Positions 43,863 to 52,895 are shown, numbered from the stretch's first letter. The stretch: DNA of 64,000 bases from Bacillota bacterium (GCA_017543265.1 JAFYGI010000008.1:1-64000); one strand, 5' to 3'. Numbers and translations: made by a program. The notes: a model not told the origin generated them from the letters alone.

Positions 43863-44915
43863 ATGAAACCAAAAAGCAATATCGGTAAAAATCTTATCTG
43901 GAACGTAATTTCGCTGTTGCTTGCCATACTTACGATACTTATGCTGTTAAAGCAAAGCGAGGCGCTGTCCGTTGACGAGCTTCTGGCTGCGATAAATGCC
44001 TCAAACAAGGTGTACCTTGCGCTGGGTATTATTGCGGCGGCGCTGTATGTATGGCTGGAGGGCGTGGCAATACGCAGTATACTTAAATACACGGGCTATG
44101 CACGCAAGCCGCTTAACGGCCTGCTGTACAGCACGGCGGATGTTTACTTTTCGGCGGTCACGCCGTCGGCAACGGGCGGACAGCCCGCAAGCGCATTTTT
44201 TATGATGCGTGACGGCATCCCCGGCGAGGTGACGGCGGCGGTGCTGGTGCTTAACCTTATGATGTATACGGTGTCCGTTGTGGTGCTGGGCGTGCTGTCG
44301 CTTATTATATCGCCGGGGGCGTTCGCGGGCTTTGGCGGGGTATCGCGCGTGTTTGTCGTTATAGGCTTTATCGTGCTGTCGGTGCTGTCGCTGCTGTTTT
44401 TTGTCCTGCTTAAAAAGGGAGATTCGGTGACGGAGCCCGCAGCTAAATTTCTGACATTTTTGTACGACAAAAAAATAATACGGGAAAAGGAAAAAAAGCT
44501 TGCAAGGCTTGAAAAGGCGGGCAGCGATTACAAAAAATGCTCGGATATGATATCGGGGCGCAAAAGGGTGCTGTTCTGGGCCTTTGTGTGGAACTTTGCG
44601 CAAAGGGCATCACAGCTGGCGGTGCCGATGCTTATATACCGTGCTTTGGGCGGCGCAGGCTCAAATATGGCGCAGATATTTTCAAAGCAATGTCTTGTGA
44701 CCATAGGCTACAATTTTGTACCCGTCCCCGGCGGTATCGGCATATCGGATTATCTGATGCTGGATGCTTTTGACGGCGTGATGGGCACGACCATGTCATA
44801 CAGCGTGGAGCTTATAAGCCGCGGCATAACATTTTATTTTTGCGTTATGGTAAGCGCGGTCATTACATTGATAGGGTATTTTGCAGGGAGGAATGCAGAT
44901 GATAGGCGTATATGA
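43863..44915 (+). CDS. Flippase-like (MprF transmembrane domain type) membrane protein
   Basis: The 350-residue protein has about seven or eight hydrophobic helices and the family motifs VTPSATGGQPASAFFM and NFVPVPGGIGISDYLML of the lysylphosphatidylglycerol synthase transmembrane domain (COG0392). The synthase half of MprF is missing, so lipid flipping is the likely role. An ATG at 43821 is in frame, but it lacks a ribosome binding site, whereas 43863 follows GGAAGAG. The end overlaps pssA by 17 bases, so it belongs to a phospholipid operon. Confidence 0.8.
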   Translation: MKPKSNIGKNLIWNVISLLLAILTILMLLKQSEALSVDELLAAINASNKVYLALGIIAAALYVWLEGVAIRSILKYTGYARKPLNGLLYSTADVYFSAVTPSATGGQPASAFFMMRDGIPGEVTAAVLVLNLMMYTVSVVVLGVLSLIISPGAFAGFGGVSRVFVVIGFIVLSVLSLLFFVLLKKGDSVTEPAAKFLTFLYDKKIIREKEKKLARLEKAGSDYKKCSDMISGRKRVLFWAFVWNFAQRASQLAVPMLIYRALGGAGSNMAQIFSKQCLVTIGYNFVPVPGGIGISDYLMLDAFDGVMGTTMSYSVELISRGITFYFCVMVSAVITLIGYFAGRNADDRRI

Positions 44916-45594
44916 TTACACGGTCATATTGACATATCTGTCTATGATATCGGGTGTTATAGGTATAATAGTCAGCGTAACGGGCATAGGCCACCCCGAG
45001 ATAGGTATTTTTTTCCTTATGATATCGGGTATTTTGGATGCCTTTGACGGCAGGGTGGCAAGGACAAAGAAAAACCGCAGCGAATTTGAAAAAAACTTCG
45101 GTGTGCAGATAGACTCCCTCGCCGACCTTATATGCTTCGGCGTGCTGCCTGCGGCCATAGGTCTGGCACAGCTCAGGATAAGCGGAAGGTTTACCGAGAT
45201 AGTCGCCAAAAAGGATTATGAGGGCAGCTTTGCCTTTCTTATCCTGCTGCTTGTTATCGCGGTGTTTTATGTGCTTGCGGCGCTTATCAGGCTGGCGTAT
45301 TACAACGCGACCTGTGATGTGCGCAGCAAGGAGGAGCACGAAAGCGGTGTTACATATTTTATCGGCCTGCCCGTGACCACATCGGCGCTTATCTTCCCGC
45401 TGGAGATGATATTGCAGCTGTTTTGCGGCAGGGATCTGACGGTGATATATTTTATAATCATGCTGCTTATGGCAATGGCCTTTGTAATGAACATAAGGGT
45501 AAGAAAGCCCGGCAGAAAGGGGCTTACCGTGCTTTTGATAATCGGTCTTATCGAGCTTGCGGCGTGTGTTGTGTCGTTTAATTTGATACCGTAA
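44899..45594 (+). CDS. pssA: CDP-diacylglycerol--serine O-phosphatidyltransferase
   Basis: The 231-residue membrane enzyme makes phosphatidylserine. It has the CDP-alcohol phosphotransferase motif, with DGRVAR, then GVQIDSLAD, although 12 residues rather than 8 separate the two halves, as in other Clostridia. Several hydrophobic helices follow. ATG codons lie at 44893 and 44899; GGAGG is seven bases from the second, which is chosen. The psd gene follows 13 bases later. Confidence 0.9.
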   Translation: MIGVYDYTVILTYLSMISGVIGIIVSVTGIGHPEIGIFFLMISGILDAFDGRVARTKKNRSEFEKNFGVQIDSLADLICFGVLPAAIGLAQLRISGRFTEIVAKKDYEGSFAFLILLLVIAVFYVLAALIRLAYYNATCDVRSKEEHESGVTYFIGLPVTTSALIFPLEMILQLFCGRDLTVIYFIIMLLMAMAFVMNIRVRKPGRKGLTVLLIIGLIELAACVVSFNLIP

Positions 45595-45607
45595 GGGTCG
45601 GGATAAA

Positions 45608-46417
45608 ATGGAAAATTTATATAAAACACGGCTTGGCAGGCTGCTTATCGGGGTGCTTATACAAAGACCCGTGTCGGAGCTTGCGGGCAGACTGCTGGAC
45701 AGCAGGGCATCAAAGCTTCTTATAAAGCCATTTGTAAGGAAAAACAATATTGACCTGCGCGACTATCGCATGGACGGGATAAACAGCTTTAACGACTTTT
45801 TCTGCCGCAGGATAAAGGACGGGCTGCGCCCCGTAGATCCCGACGGACGGGTGCTGACTTCGCCCTGCGACGGTTTTTTAAGCGTGTACCGCATAAAGGA
45901 CGGTACGGTTTTAAGCGTGAAGCAAAGCAGGTTCACAATACCCGCACTTCTGCGCGACAGGCGGCTGGCCGAGGTATACAAGGACGGCCTTGCGCTTGTG
46001 TTCAGGCTGTGCGTTGACCATTACCACAGATATAATTATTTTGACTCGGGCAAAAAGTACAAAAACAGGCATATAAAGGGCGTTTACCATACGGTAAGAC
46101 CCTTTGCCCTTGAAAAAACGCCTGTATTTGTGGAAAACAGCAGGGAATATGCCGTGATAGATACCGAGAACTTCGGCAGGTGCGTCCAGATGGAGGTCGG
46201 TGCTTTGCTGGTGGGCAGGATAGTCAATGAGGACAAGGAAGCCTGCTATGTGAAAAAAGGCGCGGAAAAGGGACATTTTGAATTCGGCGGTTCCACCGTT
46301 ATAGTCCTTGTGCCCAAAAACAGGGCACTCCTGCGTGAGGATATAGAAAAAAGCGCAAATACCAATGCCGAGATACCCGTTATCATGGGTGAGTGCATAG
46401 GAAAAGCGGCAAAATAA
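45608..46417 (+). CDS. psd: Phosphatidylserine decarboxylase proenzyme
   Basis: The 269-residue enzyme converts phosphatidylserine to phosphatidylethanolamine. It self-cleaves before S229 in FGGSTVIVLVP to form the pyruvoyl group. FNDFFCRRIKDGLRP and the VDHYHRY segment are the other family signatures. It follows pssA directly, so the operon carries out the two-step route, with the flippase-like protein as a possible partner. Confidence 0.94.
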   Translation: MENLYKTRLGRLLIGVLIQRPVSELAGRLLDSRASKLLIKPFVRKNNIDLRDYRMDGINSFNDFFCRRIKDGLRPVDPDGRVLTSPCDGFLSVYRIKDGTVLSVKQSRFTIPALLRDRRLAEVYKDGLALVFRLCVDHYHRYNYFDSGKKYKNRHIKGVYHTVRPFALEKTPVFVENSREYAVIDTENFGRCVQMEVGALLVGRIVNEDKEACYVKKGAEKGHFEFGGSTVIVLVPKNRALLREDIEKSANTNAEIPVIMGECIGKAAK

Positions 46418-46437
46418 ATACAAGGCATTAAAATACA

Positions 46438-46471
46438 AAAATGCTCTTCGGAAATCACCGAAGAGCATTTT
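46438..46471. terminator. Bidirectional terminator
   Basis: AAAATGCTCTTCGG and CCGAAGAGCATTTT form a perfect 14-base stem around a 6-base loop between the convergent psd and epimerase genes. Confidence 0.88.
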
Positions 46472-46473
46472 GC

Positions 46474-48453
46474 TTATTTATCTTCTTTTTTGTAGTTGTA
46501 AGTCGATACCATGTCGGCCACAAGCTCCCGTATGTTGTCGCTGTTTGCGTATGCTCTCTGCATCAGCACATCCAGCTTTCTGAGGAACTCGTCGCTGTCA
46601 AACGGTATCGGGCAGCCGACGTGTATCAGCTTGTTTGCGGTCTTTTTAAGACCCTCCTCCGCCATAAGCTTTTCCTCGTAGAGCTTTTCGCCGGGGCGAA
46701 GACCCGTGTATTCTATCTTGATATCCACATCGGGCTTGTAGCCTGAAAGCTTTATCAGGTTTCTTGCAAGTGTGTCTATCTTTACGGGGCTGCCCATGTC
46801 AAGGACGAATATCTCGCCGCCCTTTGCGTAGGTGCCCGCAAGCATAACAAGACTGACTGCCTCGGGTATGGTCATAAAGTATCTTATTATATCGGGGTGG
46901 GTCACGGTAACGGGGCCGCCCTTTGCTATCTGCTTTTTGAAAAGCGGTATTACGGAACCGTTGCTGCCCAGCACGTTACCGAAGCGCACCGCAACAAACT
47001 CCGTCTTTATGTCCTTGAATACCGTGCCTGTGCCGTCCTTGTCGGCGTTCTCCTCACCCTCGTGGGTGAAAAGCTGCATAAGCTCGTCGGCCTTGCCTTC
47101 TTTTATCTTGGCATCAAAGCTTTGTATTATCATCTCGCACAGACGCTTGCTTGCGCCCATGATATTTGTGGGATTAACGGCCTTGTCCGTGGAAATGAGC
47201 ACAAACCTTTTACAGCCGTTCACCATTGCCGCATAGGCGGTCTTGTAGGTGCCTATGGCGTTGTTTTTGATCGCCTCGTTCGGGCTGTCCTCCATAAGCG
47301 GAACGTGCTTGTGTGCAGCCGCGTGGTAAACAATGTCGGGGCGGTATGTTTCAAATATCTGGAACATACGCCTGCTGTCGCGTACCGAGCCGATAAGCGT
47401 TTCGATATCAAGCTCGGGGTACTTTTCCTTTAACTCCAGCTCTATCTCGTAGGCGTTGTTTTCGTATACATCAAAAATAATAAGCTGCTTGGGGTCGTGT
47501 GCGGCTATCTGCTTGCACAGCTCGCTGCCTATGGAGCCGCCGCCGCCCGTTACAAGTACGGTCTTGCCGTTTATAAACTCAAATACCTCTTTAAGGTCGG
47601 CCTTTATCGGGTCTCTGCCGAGGAGGTCCTCAACGGATACCTTTTTCATCGCGCTGGCCGTTATCTGGCCAAGCACGAACTGATACATACCGGGGAGCTG
47701 TTTGAGCTCACAGTCGGTCTCGCTGCATATATTCAATATCTCGCGCTTTTCGTCAATGCTTGCGCTGGGTATTGCAAAGAATATCTTATCGACCTTGTAT
47801 TTCTCCACCGAAAGCAAAATATCGTCCCTGCCGCCGACAATGGGTATGCCGTCCATAAAGCGGCCCCACTTGTTGGGGTTGTCGTCTATGATGCAGACAA
47901 CGCGGTCTGTTACCTTTTCGGCGTTGATTATGTCACGCAGTATCATACGGCCTGCCGAGCCTGCACCGATAAGCATAACACGGCTTGCGTTTTCGTCGGG
48001 ACGCGCCTGTCTGGTGCGTACCAGTATTATCAAACGGTACGAAAACCTTATGCCCAGCACCAGCACAAACTGCAATATAGCGCCGAGTATGTGGTAGCTT
48101 ACGGGCATCCTGCCCATCAGCAGGGAAATAAGCACTATGTGTCCGAGTGATGTCACCGCACAAGCCTCTATCGTCCTGATAAGCTCGGTATAGCTGGCAA
48201 AGCGCCATACGCTTCTGTAAAGCTTGAATGCCGCAAATACACCTATGCACACAAGCGAATACGGCGTTATAAAGTGCAGGTAACGGTATAAAAAGTCGTC
48301 GCGTATGGTGGAGTATATGAAATCGTGCCTTGCCCACAGCGCAAAGAAATAGGCAAAGTGAATAACGATCATATCATATACGGCCATAATGACGGCAATG
48401 ACTTGCCAATATTCAATTTTTCTTTTTTTAACATCCTTTGTGATATTGTCCAT
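46474..48453 (-). CDS. CapD/FlaA1-like nucleotide-sugar epimerase/dehydratase
   Basis: The 659-residue membrane protein has four N-terminal transmembrane helices (to about 130), a first nucleotide-binding domain (LIGAGSAGRMILRD) and a second short-chain dehydrogenase domain. The latter has VTGGGGSIGSELCKQI, the FDVYENNAYEIE loop, YHAAAHKHVPLMEDSPNEAI and NIMGASKRLCE. These features match UDP-GlcNAc 4,6-dehydratases such as PglF and CapD, which start surface polysaccharide or protein glycan synthesis. No companion glycan genes are visible beside it. It is transcribed away from spoVT. Confidence 0.9.
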   Translation of the reverse strand: MDNITKDVKKRKIEYWQVIAVIMAVYDMIVIHFAYFFALWARHDFIYSTIRDDFLYRYLHFITPYSLVCIGVFAAFKLYRSVWRFASYTELIRTIEACAVTSLGHIVLISLLMGRMPVSYHILGAILQFVLVLGIRFSYRLIILVRTRQARPDENASRVMLIGAGSAGRMILRDIINAEKVTDRVVCIIDDNPNKWGRFMDGIPIVGGRDDILLSVEKYKVDKIFFAIPSASIDEKREILNICSETDCELKQLPGMYQFVLGQITASAMKKVSVEDLLGRDPIKADLKEVFEFINGKTVLVTGGGGSIGSELCKQIAAHDPKQLIIFDVYENNAYEIELELKEKYPELDIETLIGSVRDSRRMFQIFETYRPDIVYHAAAHKHVPLMEDSPNEAIKNNAIGTYKTAYAAMVNGCKRFVLISTDKAVNPTNIMGASKRLCEMIIQSFDAKIKEGKADELMQLFTHEGEENADKDGTGTVFKDIKTEFVAVRFGNVLGSNGSVIPLFKKQIAKGGPVTVTHPDIIRYFMTIPEAVSLVMLAGTYAKGGEIFVLDMGSPVKIDTLARNLIKLSGYKPDVDIKIEYTGLRPGEKLYEEKLMAEEGLKKTANKLIHVGCPIPFDSDEFLRKLDVLMQRAYANSDNIRELVADMVSTYNYKKEDK

Positions 48454-48509
48454 TTCAGATTACCCTTTATATAAGGCGGGAAAACGCCCCGCAGGAATAT
48501 GTGACTTAC

Positions 48510-48704
48510 TTAAGAAAGCACTGATTGGCAGGATACCAAAAATAATTTTGCGCATTTGCTTAACGGCTCTGATTGCTATTTTTTGCTTTTCAAGCAAAAA
48601 AATACGCATGGTCGTGGCTGCGCGCCATAATGACCGAACCTACAAATGTGCCGCCTCAGGCTAAAATTATTTTTGCTTTTTGAATTAACTCAGTGTTTCT
48701 TTAA
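48510..48704. repeat. MITE-like element with imperfect terminal inverted repeats
   Basis: The ends TTAAGAAAGCACTGA and TCAGTGTTTCTTTAA are inverted repeats, and the similarity resumes inward with CAAAAATAATTTT on the left and AAAATTATTTTTG on the right, about 40 bases per end. The 195-bp unit is flanked by TTAC on both sides (48506-48509 and 48705-48708), a possible target duplication. An internal perfect inverted repeat TTTTTTGCTT/AAGCAAAAAA lies near 48580-48602. It has no coding capacity. No second copy is in the window. Confidence 0.6.
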
Positions 48705-48915
48705 TTACTCGCCCTAAAAAGTATATAATATTTTGGCGTGTTTTTCAAGTGTTTTTTGAATTTCGAGCGACGAAAAAATTTATTTTTCTACAAATTTAAA
48801 TGTACAAAATGCATAAATACAACCGTTCGCGCCGCTAAAACCAACGTCTGTGCGCTAATGATTTTCCAGTATTTGAACATTTTTGCAATAGTATAAAATC
48901 CCGCAATAAACAAAT

Positions 48916-48957
48916 AATACAAGTAAAGCGGTGCCGAAGGCTTTGCTTGTATTTTTT
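48916..48957 (+). terminator. Terminator-like hairpin in the spoVT leader
   Basis: AATACAAG, TAAAGC pairs with GCTTTG, CTTGTATT (one T-G wobble) to give a 14-bp stem, followed by six T residues. It ends four bases before the spoVT AAGGAGG. It may end an upstream small RNA or act as an attenuator. Confidence 0.75.
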
Positions 48958-48975
48958 ATTAAGGAGGATATGCTT

Positions 48976-49182
48976 GTGAAAGCAACAGGAATAGTAAGAA
49001 GAATAGACGATCTCGGCCGAATAGTCATCCCCAAGGAGATAAGGCGCACCCTGCGTATACGCGAGGGGGACCCGCTGCTGACAACATTGTTACTAATGGA
49101 AAATACAGTAAATAAGCGGTTTTTGAAGGAAACTTTTGCTGCTGTGATTGGACAAATCGAAAAAAGAATAGGTGCGATTTGA
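48976..49182 (+). pseudogene. spoVT: spoVT 5' end, interrupted by the integrated element
   Basis: Codons 1-34 encode the start of SpoVT (KATGIVRRIDDLGRIVIPKE and on to REGDPL), almost identical to the known AbrB-type swapped-hairpin N-terminus. The GTG start at 48976 is 8 bases from AAGGAGG; the ATG at 48970 is too close. After GDPL at the 12-bp att core the frame continues for 34 foreign codons to a stop. The DNA-binding domain is cut, so this 68-residue product cannot be a working SpoVT. The rest of the gene begins at 63980 (GDPLEIY). SpoVT controls forespore genes in sporulation. Confidence 0.92.
49066..49077. other. attL core of the integrated element
   Basis: GGGGACCCGCTG is identical to the core at 63980-63991. 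Host spoVT sequence lies to the left and element sequence to the right. Confidence 0.85.
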
Positions 49183-49198
49183 AATTCAACAACACAAG

Positions 49199-49227
49199 TT
49201 GCAAATTATCAACGGACTATATTATAC
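49199..49227 (+). promoter_or_regulatory. Probable promoter of the replication-mobilization operon
   Basis: TTGCAA (49199-49204), 17 bases and TTATAC (49222-49227). The transcript would immediately enter a terminator-like hairpin. Confidence 0.5.
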
Positions 49228-49229
49228 AT

Positions 49230-49264
49230 AAAGGCGTGGCTTTTGATCAAGCTGCGCTTTTTTA
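49230..49264 (+). terminator. Terminator-like hairpin in the leader of the initiator gene
   Basis: A 13-bp stem with three G-T wobbles (AAAGGCGTGGCTT against AAGCTGCGCTTTT) and a TTGATC loop, then T residues. It lies between the promoter and the start codon of the initiator gene, so it may attenuate the operon, or end the spoVT fusion transcript. Confidence 0.65.
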
Positions 49265-49287
49265 TTAGAAGAAAGTGAGGAAAGATT

Positions 49288-50382
49288 ATGACAAATATAA
49301 ATACCATACCCGAAAGATTTTACTTTCACGGGAACGAGATCGAACAATTTATACACATTCAGGTGCCTATTGCACTTATCAAAGACAAGATTTTCAAGGG
49401 AATATCTACCGATGCAAAGCTGCTGTATGGTTTATTGCTGAACAGGACGGGGTTATCCATTAAGAACCATTGGCTTGACAGCGATAACCGTACTTATATT
49501 ACATACACCATTGAAAATGTTATGGAAGATTTAGGCATTGGCAGTACGAAGGCAAAGAAATTATTTGCCGAACTTATTGACATTAACGGCACAGGTATAG
49601 GGCTTATTAAAAAGGTTCGAGTACTGAACAAGCCGAGCAGGATCTATGTTTTAAACTTCACACAGGTTTTTAAGTATCTCAAGCGTATATGCGGCGAAAC
49701 ACAGGTTATTAATGAGGAAATATGTAACGACAACAAAATAATCACTGAAAATAATCCACAAACCGATGTGGATTATTTTTTTACCCATTCGGAAGCGTCC
49801 GTCGAAGAGACTGATATGCGACCTACTGACGGTCACGAGGACGACTCTCTGACGGACACACCTGCGTCTGCTAATTATAATAATACAATAAATAACAATA
49901 AAAGAGATATTAATTCTATCAATCTATCTTGCGATAGGTCGATTGATGGGAATAAATGCGCGGATATTTCAAGTGCTGATTATTTAGCTTACAAACAGCT
50001 TATCAAAGACAACATCGGTTATGACGAACTTGTAAATTGCATAGAAATAGGTGTTTTAAGCAATGACAGTCTTGATTACTTAAACGAGATAGTTGAGCTA
50101 ATGACCGAAATCGTAAGCTGTGCAGCTAAGCCTATAAAAATAAACGGCAACAGCTATCCTGCGGAAATCGTAAAGAATAGGTTCTTGAAACTCGATTATC
50201 ACGATATTTATGCAGTTTTGGAATGGTTTGAAAAGCCAAATGCCGACGGCAGCAATCTTGTGCGCGTCAAAAATATGCGAGCATACCTGATAAGTATGCT
50301 GTTCAACAGCAAAACTACAAGAAATACAGACTTTAAAAATTATTTTAATGCAAGTTACTATGGAAATTTTAAGGAGGAATGA
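49288..50382 (+). CDS. RepA_N-family replication initiator with DUF6017-like C-terminus
   Basis: The 364-residue protein begins with the RepA_N pattern: PIALIKDKIFKGISTDAKLLYGLLLNRTGLS, then YTIENVMEDLGIGSTKAKKLFAEL, a winged-helix DNA-binding domain of Firmicutes plasmid and ICE initiators. A variable linker follows. The C-terminal part (about 245-360) resembles DUF6017, often fused to this initiator type. It suggests that the excised circle can replicate. GTGAGGAAAG precedes the ATG. Confidence 0.88.
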   Translation: MTNINTIPERFYFHGNEIEQFIHIQVPIALIKDKIFKGISTDAKLLYGLLLNRTGLSIKNHWLDSDNRTYITYTIENVMEDLGIGSTKAKKLFAELIDINGTGIGLIKKVRVLNKPSRIYVLNFTQVFKYLKRICGETQVINEEICNDNKIITENNPQTDVDYFFTHSEASVEETDMRPTDGHEDDSLTDTPASANYNNTINNNKRDINSINLSCDRSIDGNKCADISSADYLAYKQLIKDNIGYDELVNCIEIGVLSNDSLDYLNEIVELMTEIVSCAAKPIKINGNSYPAEIVKNRFLKLDYHDIYAVLEWFEKPNADGSNLVRVKNMRAYLISMLFNSKTTRNTDFKNYFNASYYGNFKEE

Positions 50383-50386
50383 ATAT

Positions 50387-50899
50387 ATGTTTAATATCGA
50401 AAATTTAATAACACCCAAATTACAGGAACAGCTTGACGCATTCGAACACGAAAAGACGAAAGCTGTTTTTTTACTGCGTATTCTTGATTATGAAACTTAC
50501 TTTCCGCACCAAGCTTATGATATTGCCAAGCAATGGATGGAAATGACAGGCACAAGATATATTCCCGAAAGATATGCAAAAATCAATGATGACAAGGAGT
50601 TTATCTTGAAATATGCCGAAAGAGAAAAGGATTTGTCGCTAACCAAAAAGCTGATAAACGATTTATGCGAAGATATAAACAACGGCAGCAAAGAACACGG
50701 TAGTATTATCCAAAAAGCAAAAAGAGGACCATTGGTTCTTGACAACATGGATGGTTTTACATTCTTATTACCCGATGGTACAATAATCGAACCTGAACCT
50801 CCAAAGCCGAAAGAACTGCCAAAGCCTAAAAAGAGGACGCTTGCCGAAACTTTAGCATTTTTCAAAGAAATTGCAGAATATGAAAAACATCGAAGATAA
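50387..50899 (+). CDS. Element-encoded hypothetical protein
   Basis: I do not recognise this 170-residue, mostly helical protein; the C-terminus has a Pro/Lys-rich segment (EPEPPKPKELPKPKKR). The ATG at 50387 lies seven bases... after GGAGG, four bases past the initiator stop; an open frame further upstream overlaps that gene and is not used. Its place between initiator and mobilization genes suggests a plasmid maintenance or mobilization role. Confidence 0.7.
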   Translation: MFNIENLITPKLQEQLDAFEHEKTKAVFLLRILDYETYFPHQAYDIAKQWMEMTGTRYIPERYAKINDDKEFILKYAEREKDLSLTKKLINDLCEDINNGSKEHGSIIQKAKRGPLVLDNMDGFTFLLPDGTIIEPEPPKPKELPKPKKRTLAETLAFFKEIAEYEKHRR

Positions 50900-50918
50900 G
50901 CATTGAAAGGAGATATAT

Positions 50919-51323
50919 ATGGAAAACAGAAAAAGAAACGAAAGATTAAATTTAAGATTTTCAGAAGAAGAACGTGATGCACTTTACAAAATGAAAGAAA
51001 AAGGCGGTTACAAGACTCTTGTCGATATGGTGACTGCGGCAGTCAACGGGCGTAAAATTGTTAAAATCAACACAGCACCTTTACTTGGCATATTGGGCGA
51101 GTTAAGCAGAATTTCGGTAAATATCAGGCAGATCGAGCGTGTTGCTCAACAATGCGGAACTCGAAATCGTCTGTTTGCCGAAATGAAACAGGATATAATG
51201 GAATTAACTGAATTTGTTCAGAAAAAACTTGATTTGCTTGAAGCAGCAAAGAAAGGAGATTTTGATGGCTTATACAAAGATTATGCCGATAAAAGACCGA
51301 ACCCACTTACAGACGAGCATTAA
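50919..51323 (+). CDS. MobC-like relaxosome accessory protein
   Basis: The 134-residue basic protein starts with a ribbon-helix-helix-like segment (RNERLNLRFSEEERDALYKM). It then has the MobC pattern LLGILGELSRISVNIRQIERVAQQ, as in proteins that help the relaxase at oriT. It overlaps the relaxase gene by 59 bases in another frame, a usual arrangement. Confidence 0.85.
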   Translation: MENRKRNERLNLRFSEEERDALYKMKEKGGYKTLVDMVTAAVNGRKIVKINTAPLLGILGELSRISVNIRQIERVAQQCGTRNRLFAEMKQDIMELTEFVQKKLDLLEAAKKGDFDGLYKDYADKRPNPLTDEH

Positions 51324-52848
51324 CTACATTATTTCGCCCGAAAAGACCTCAAATCAGGTCTATGTTGAGGGATTTTACTGCACTCCTGCCCGCGCCGAAA
51401 AGGATTTTGAATACATTTACAATATGGGTACGAAAATCGGCTGTATAAAAGCACATCATATCGTGCAGTCATTTACACCCGATGATAAAATAACACCCGA
51501 ACAGGCTATGGAAATCGGTCGGAAACTGATGCATCGCTTATACCCGGATCATCAGTATGTGTTGGCTGTGCATATTGATAACGGTCAAGTGCATAATCAC
51601 ATTTTGGTCAATGCGGTAAATTTTACCGACTACAAAAAACTGTATGCTACAAAGAAAAGTCTTGAAAGCTTGCGTAAAATTAGCGATGATCTATGCCGTG
51701 AAAACGGATTGGAGATCATACCGCCCGACAGCAAACTTCAAAAAATGCGTTTGCAGGCTTCTATCGATGCCGCGATAGAACGGGCACATACTTTTGATGA
51801 ATTTATCGGTATAATGAAATCGTTTTATTATGAAGTGAAACACGATAAGTATTACACTTTCAAATGTATGGAAGATGCACGGTTTATGCGTATGAACTCA
51901 TTGGGAACGGCGTATTCGGAAGAAGCAATAAAAAAGCGTATAAGCGGAGAAAAGATAAGAAATCAGTCCATATCCGTCTATTACAACAAGCAAAAACGTT
52001 TGTCTAACCGTGCAAAACTGAAAGACACGATACGATATGCCTTGAAAAATTCAAACAGCTATGATGAATTTTTACACTTGCTGAAAAATGAGGGGATAGA
52101 AATAAAAACAGGTATGCACCTTGCTATGCGTATTCCAATGGCAAAAAAGTTCATCCGCGTCGAAAGGCTTGGTACGGAATATTCGGAAGATATGCTGAAA
52201 CTGTACTTTGCGAATCGCGGAGAGTATGTACGCCTTAAAAACGAGGCTGACCAAACCAAGATCCAACATTTGGCGCAAAATGCCGAATACAACAAATATG
52301 CCGCTGTTCATAACATCAATGTTCAGATCCGTATGATGAATGCACTTTCGGAAATGGGCATAGACGGTATTGATGAATTAAAGGCAAAAATTGAAGAACT
52401 TGAAGAACAAGTCAACGATAACAGCCGTGATATGGAAATCATTTCAGAAAGATTAAATGATGAGCGAAATTATATCTACGCTGTGCGTAATTACTGGCGT
52501 TTAAAGCCTATATATGCGGAGTATAAAAGTATAAAATCCGATGCTGACAAAGAGATCTTTATGCTGGATCGCCAACAGGATGTAGATGATTATAAACGTG
52601 TTGTCGATACAATAAATGCGGTAAAAGCAAGCGGGAAATTCAAAGATACCGCAAGTGTAAAAGCCAATATCAAAGCCGACGAGCAAAAGAAAGCCGAATT
52701 GGAAGAACAACGCAAAAAATACAAGGAAGAACTGCAAAAATGCAGGCTTATACTTGAAAATCTTAAAAGTATTGGACTTGCGGAAGAAGAAAACAAAATC
52801 GACGCGGAAGAATATACTTATTCATCTCATCACGATAATTCAAGGTAA
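51265..52848 (+). CDS. MobP-type relaxase
   Basis: The 528-residue protein nicks the transfer origin and leads the strand into a recipient. The N-terminal 165 residues hold the relaxase/mobilization nuclease domain: a start at AYTKIMPIKDRTHLQTSINYI, the H-rich KAHHIVQSF and the metal site VHIDNGQVHNHILVN. The rest is helical with a coiled coil (about 370-500). The chosen ATG has GGAG in front; the frame is open 17 codons upstream. Confidence 0.9.
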   Translation: MAYTKIMPIKDRTHLQTSINYIISPEKTSNQVYVEGFYCTPARAEKDFEYIYNMGTKIGCIKAHHIVQSFTPDDKITPEQAMEIGRKLMHRLYPDHQYVLAVHIDNGQVHNHILVNAVNFTDYKKLYATKKSLESLRKISDDLCRENGLEIIPPDSKLQKMRLQASIDAAIERAHTFDEFIGIMKSFYYEVKHDKYYTFKCMEDARFMRMNSLGTAYSEEAIKKRISGEKIRNQSISVYYNKQKRLSNRAKLKDTIRYALKNSNSYDEFLHLLKNEGIEIKTGMHLAMRIPMAKKFIRVERLGTEYSEDMLKLYFANRGEYVRLKNEADQTKIQHLAQNAEYNKYAAVHNINVQIRMMNALSEMGIDGIDELKAKIEELEEQVNDNSRDMEIISERLNDERNYIYAVRNYWRLKPIYAEYKSIKSDADKEIFMLDRQQDVDDYKRVVDTINAVKASGKFKDTASVKANIKADEQKKAELEEQRKKYKEELQKCRLILENLKSIGLAEEENKIDAEEYTYSSHHDNSR

Positions 52849-52852
52849 TATC

Positions 52853-52895
52853 AGGTGTATTGTTGGGTTTGCGCTCGGCAATACACCTAATTTTT
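52853..52895 (+). terminator. Terminator of the relaxase operon
   Basis: AGGTGTATTG and CAATACACCT pair perfectly over 10 bases, with inner GGGT/GCTC pairing, then AATTTTT, starting 5 bases after the relaxase stop. Confidence 0.85.

Larger units (their letters stand above)
48454..48975 (+). other. Intergenic region between the epimerase gene and spoVT
   Basis: No gene is supported. The region holds a MITE-like repeat (48510-48704), an AT-rich stretch with TATAAT-like boxes on both strands (about 48720-48735 and 48890-48900), and a terminator-like hairpin directly before the spoVT ribosome binding site. A small RNA ending at that hairpin is possible. No reliable forespore-type promoter was found by eye. 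Confidence 0.6.

Noticed and set aside
48976-49182. Intact small AbrB-type regulator of 68 residues
   Set aside because: The sequence leaves the SpoVT pattern exactly at the att core and the missing part appears at the other end of the element.
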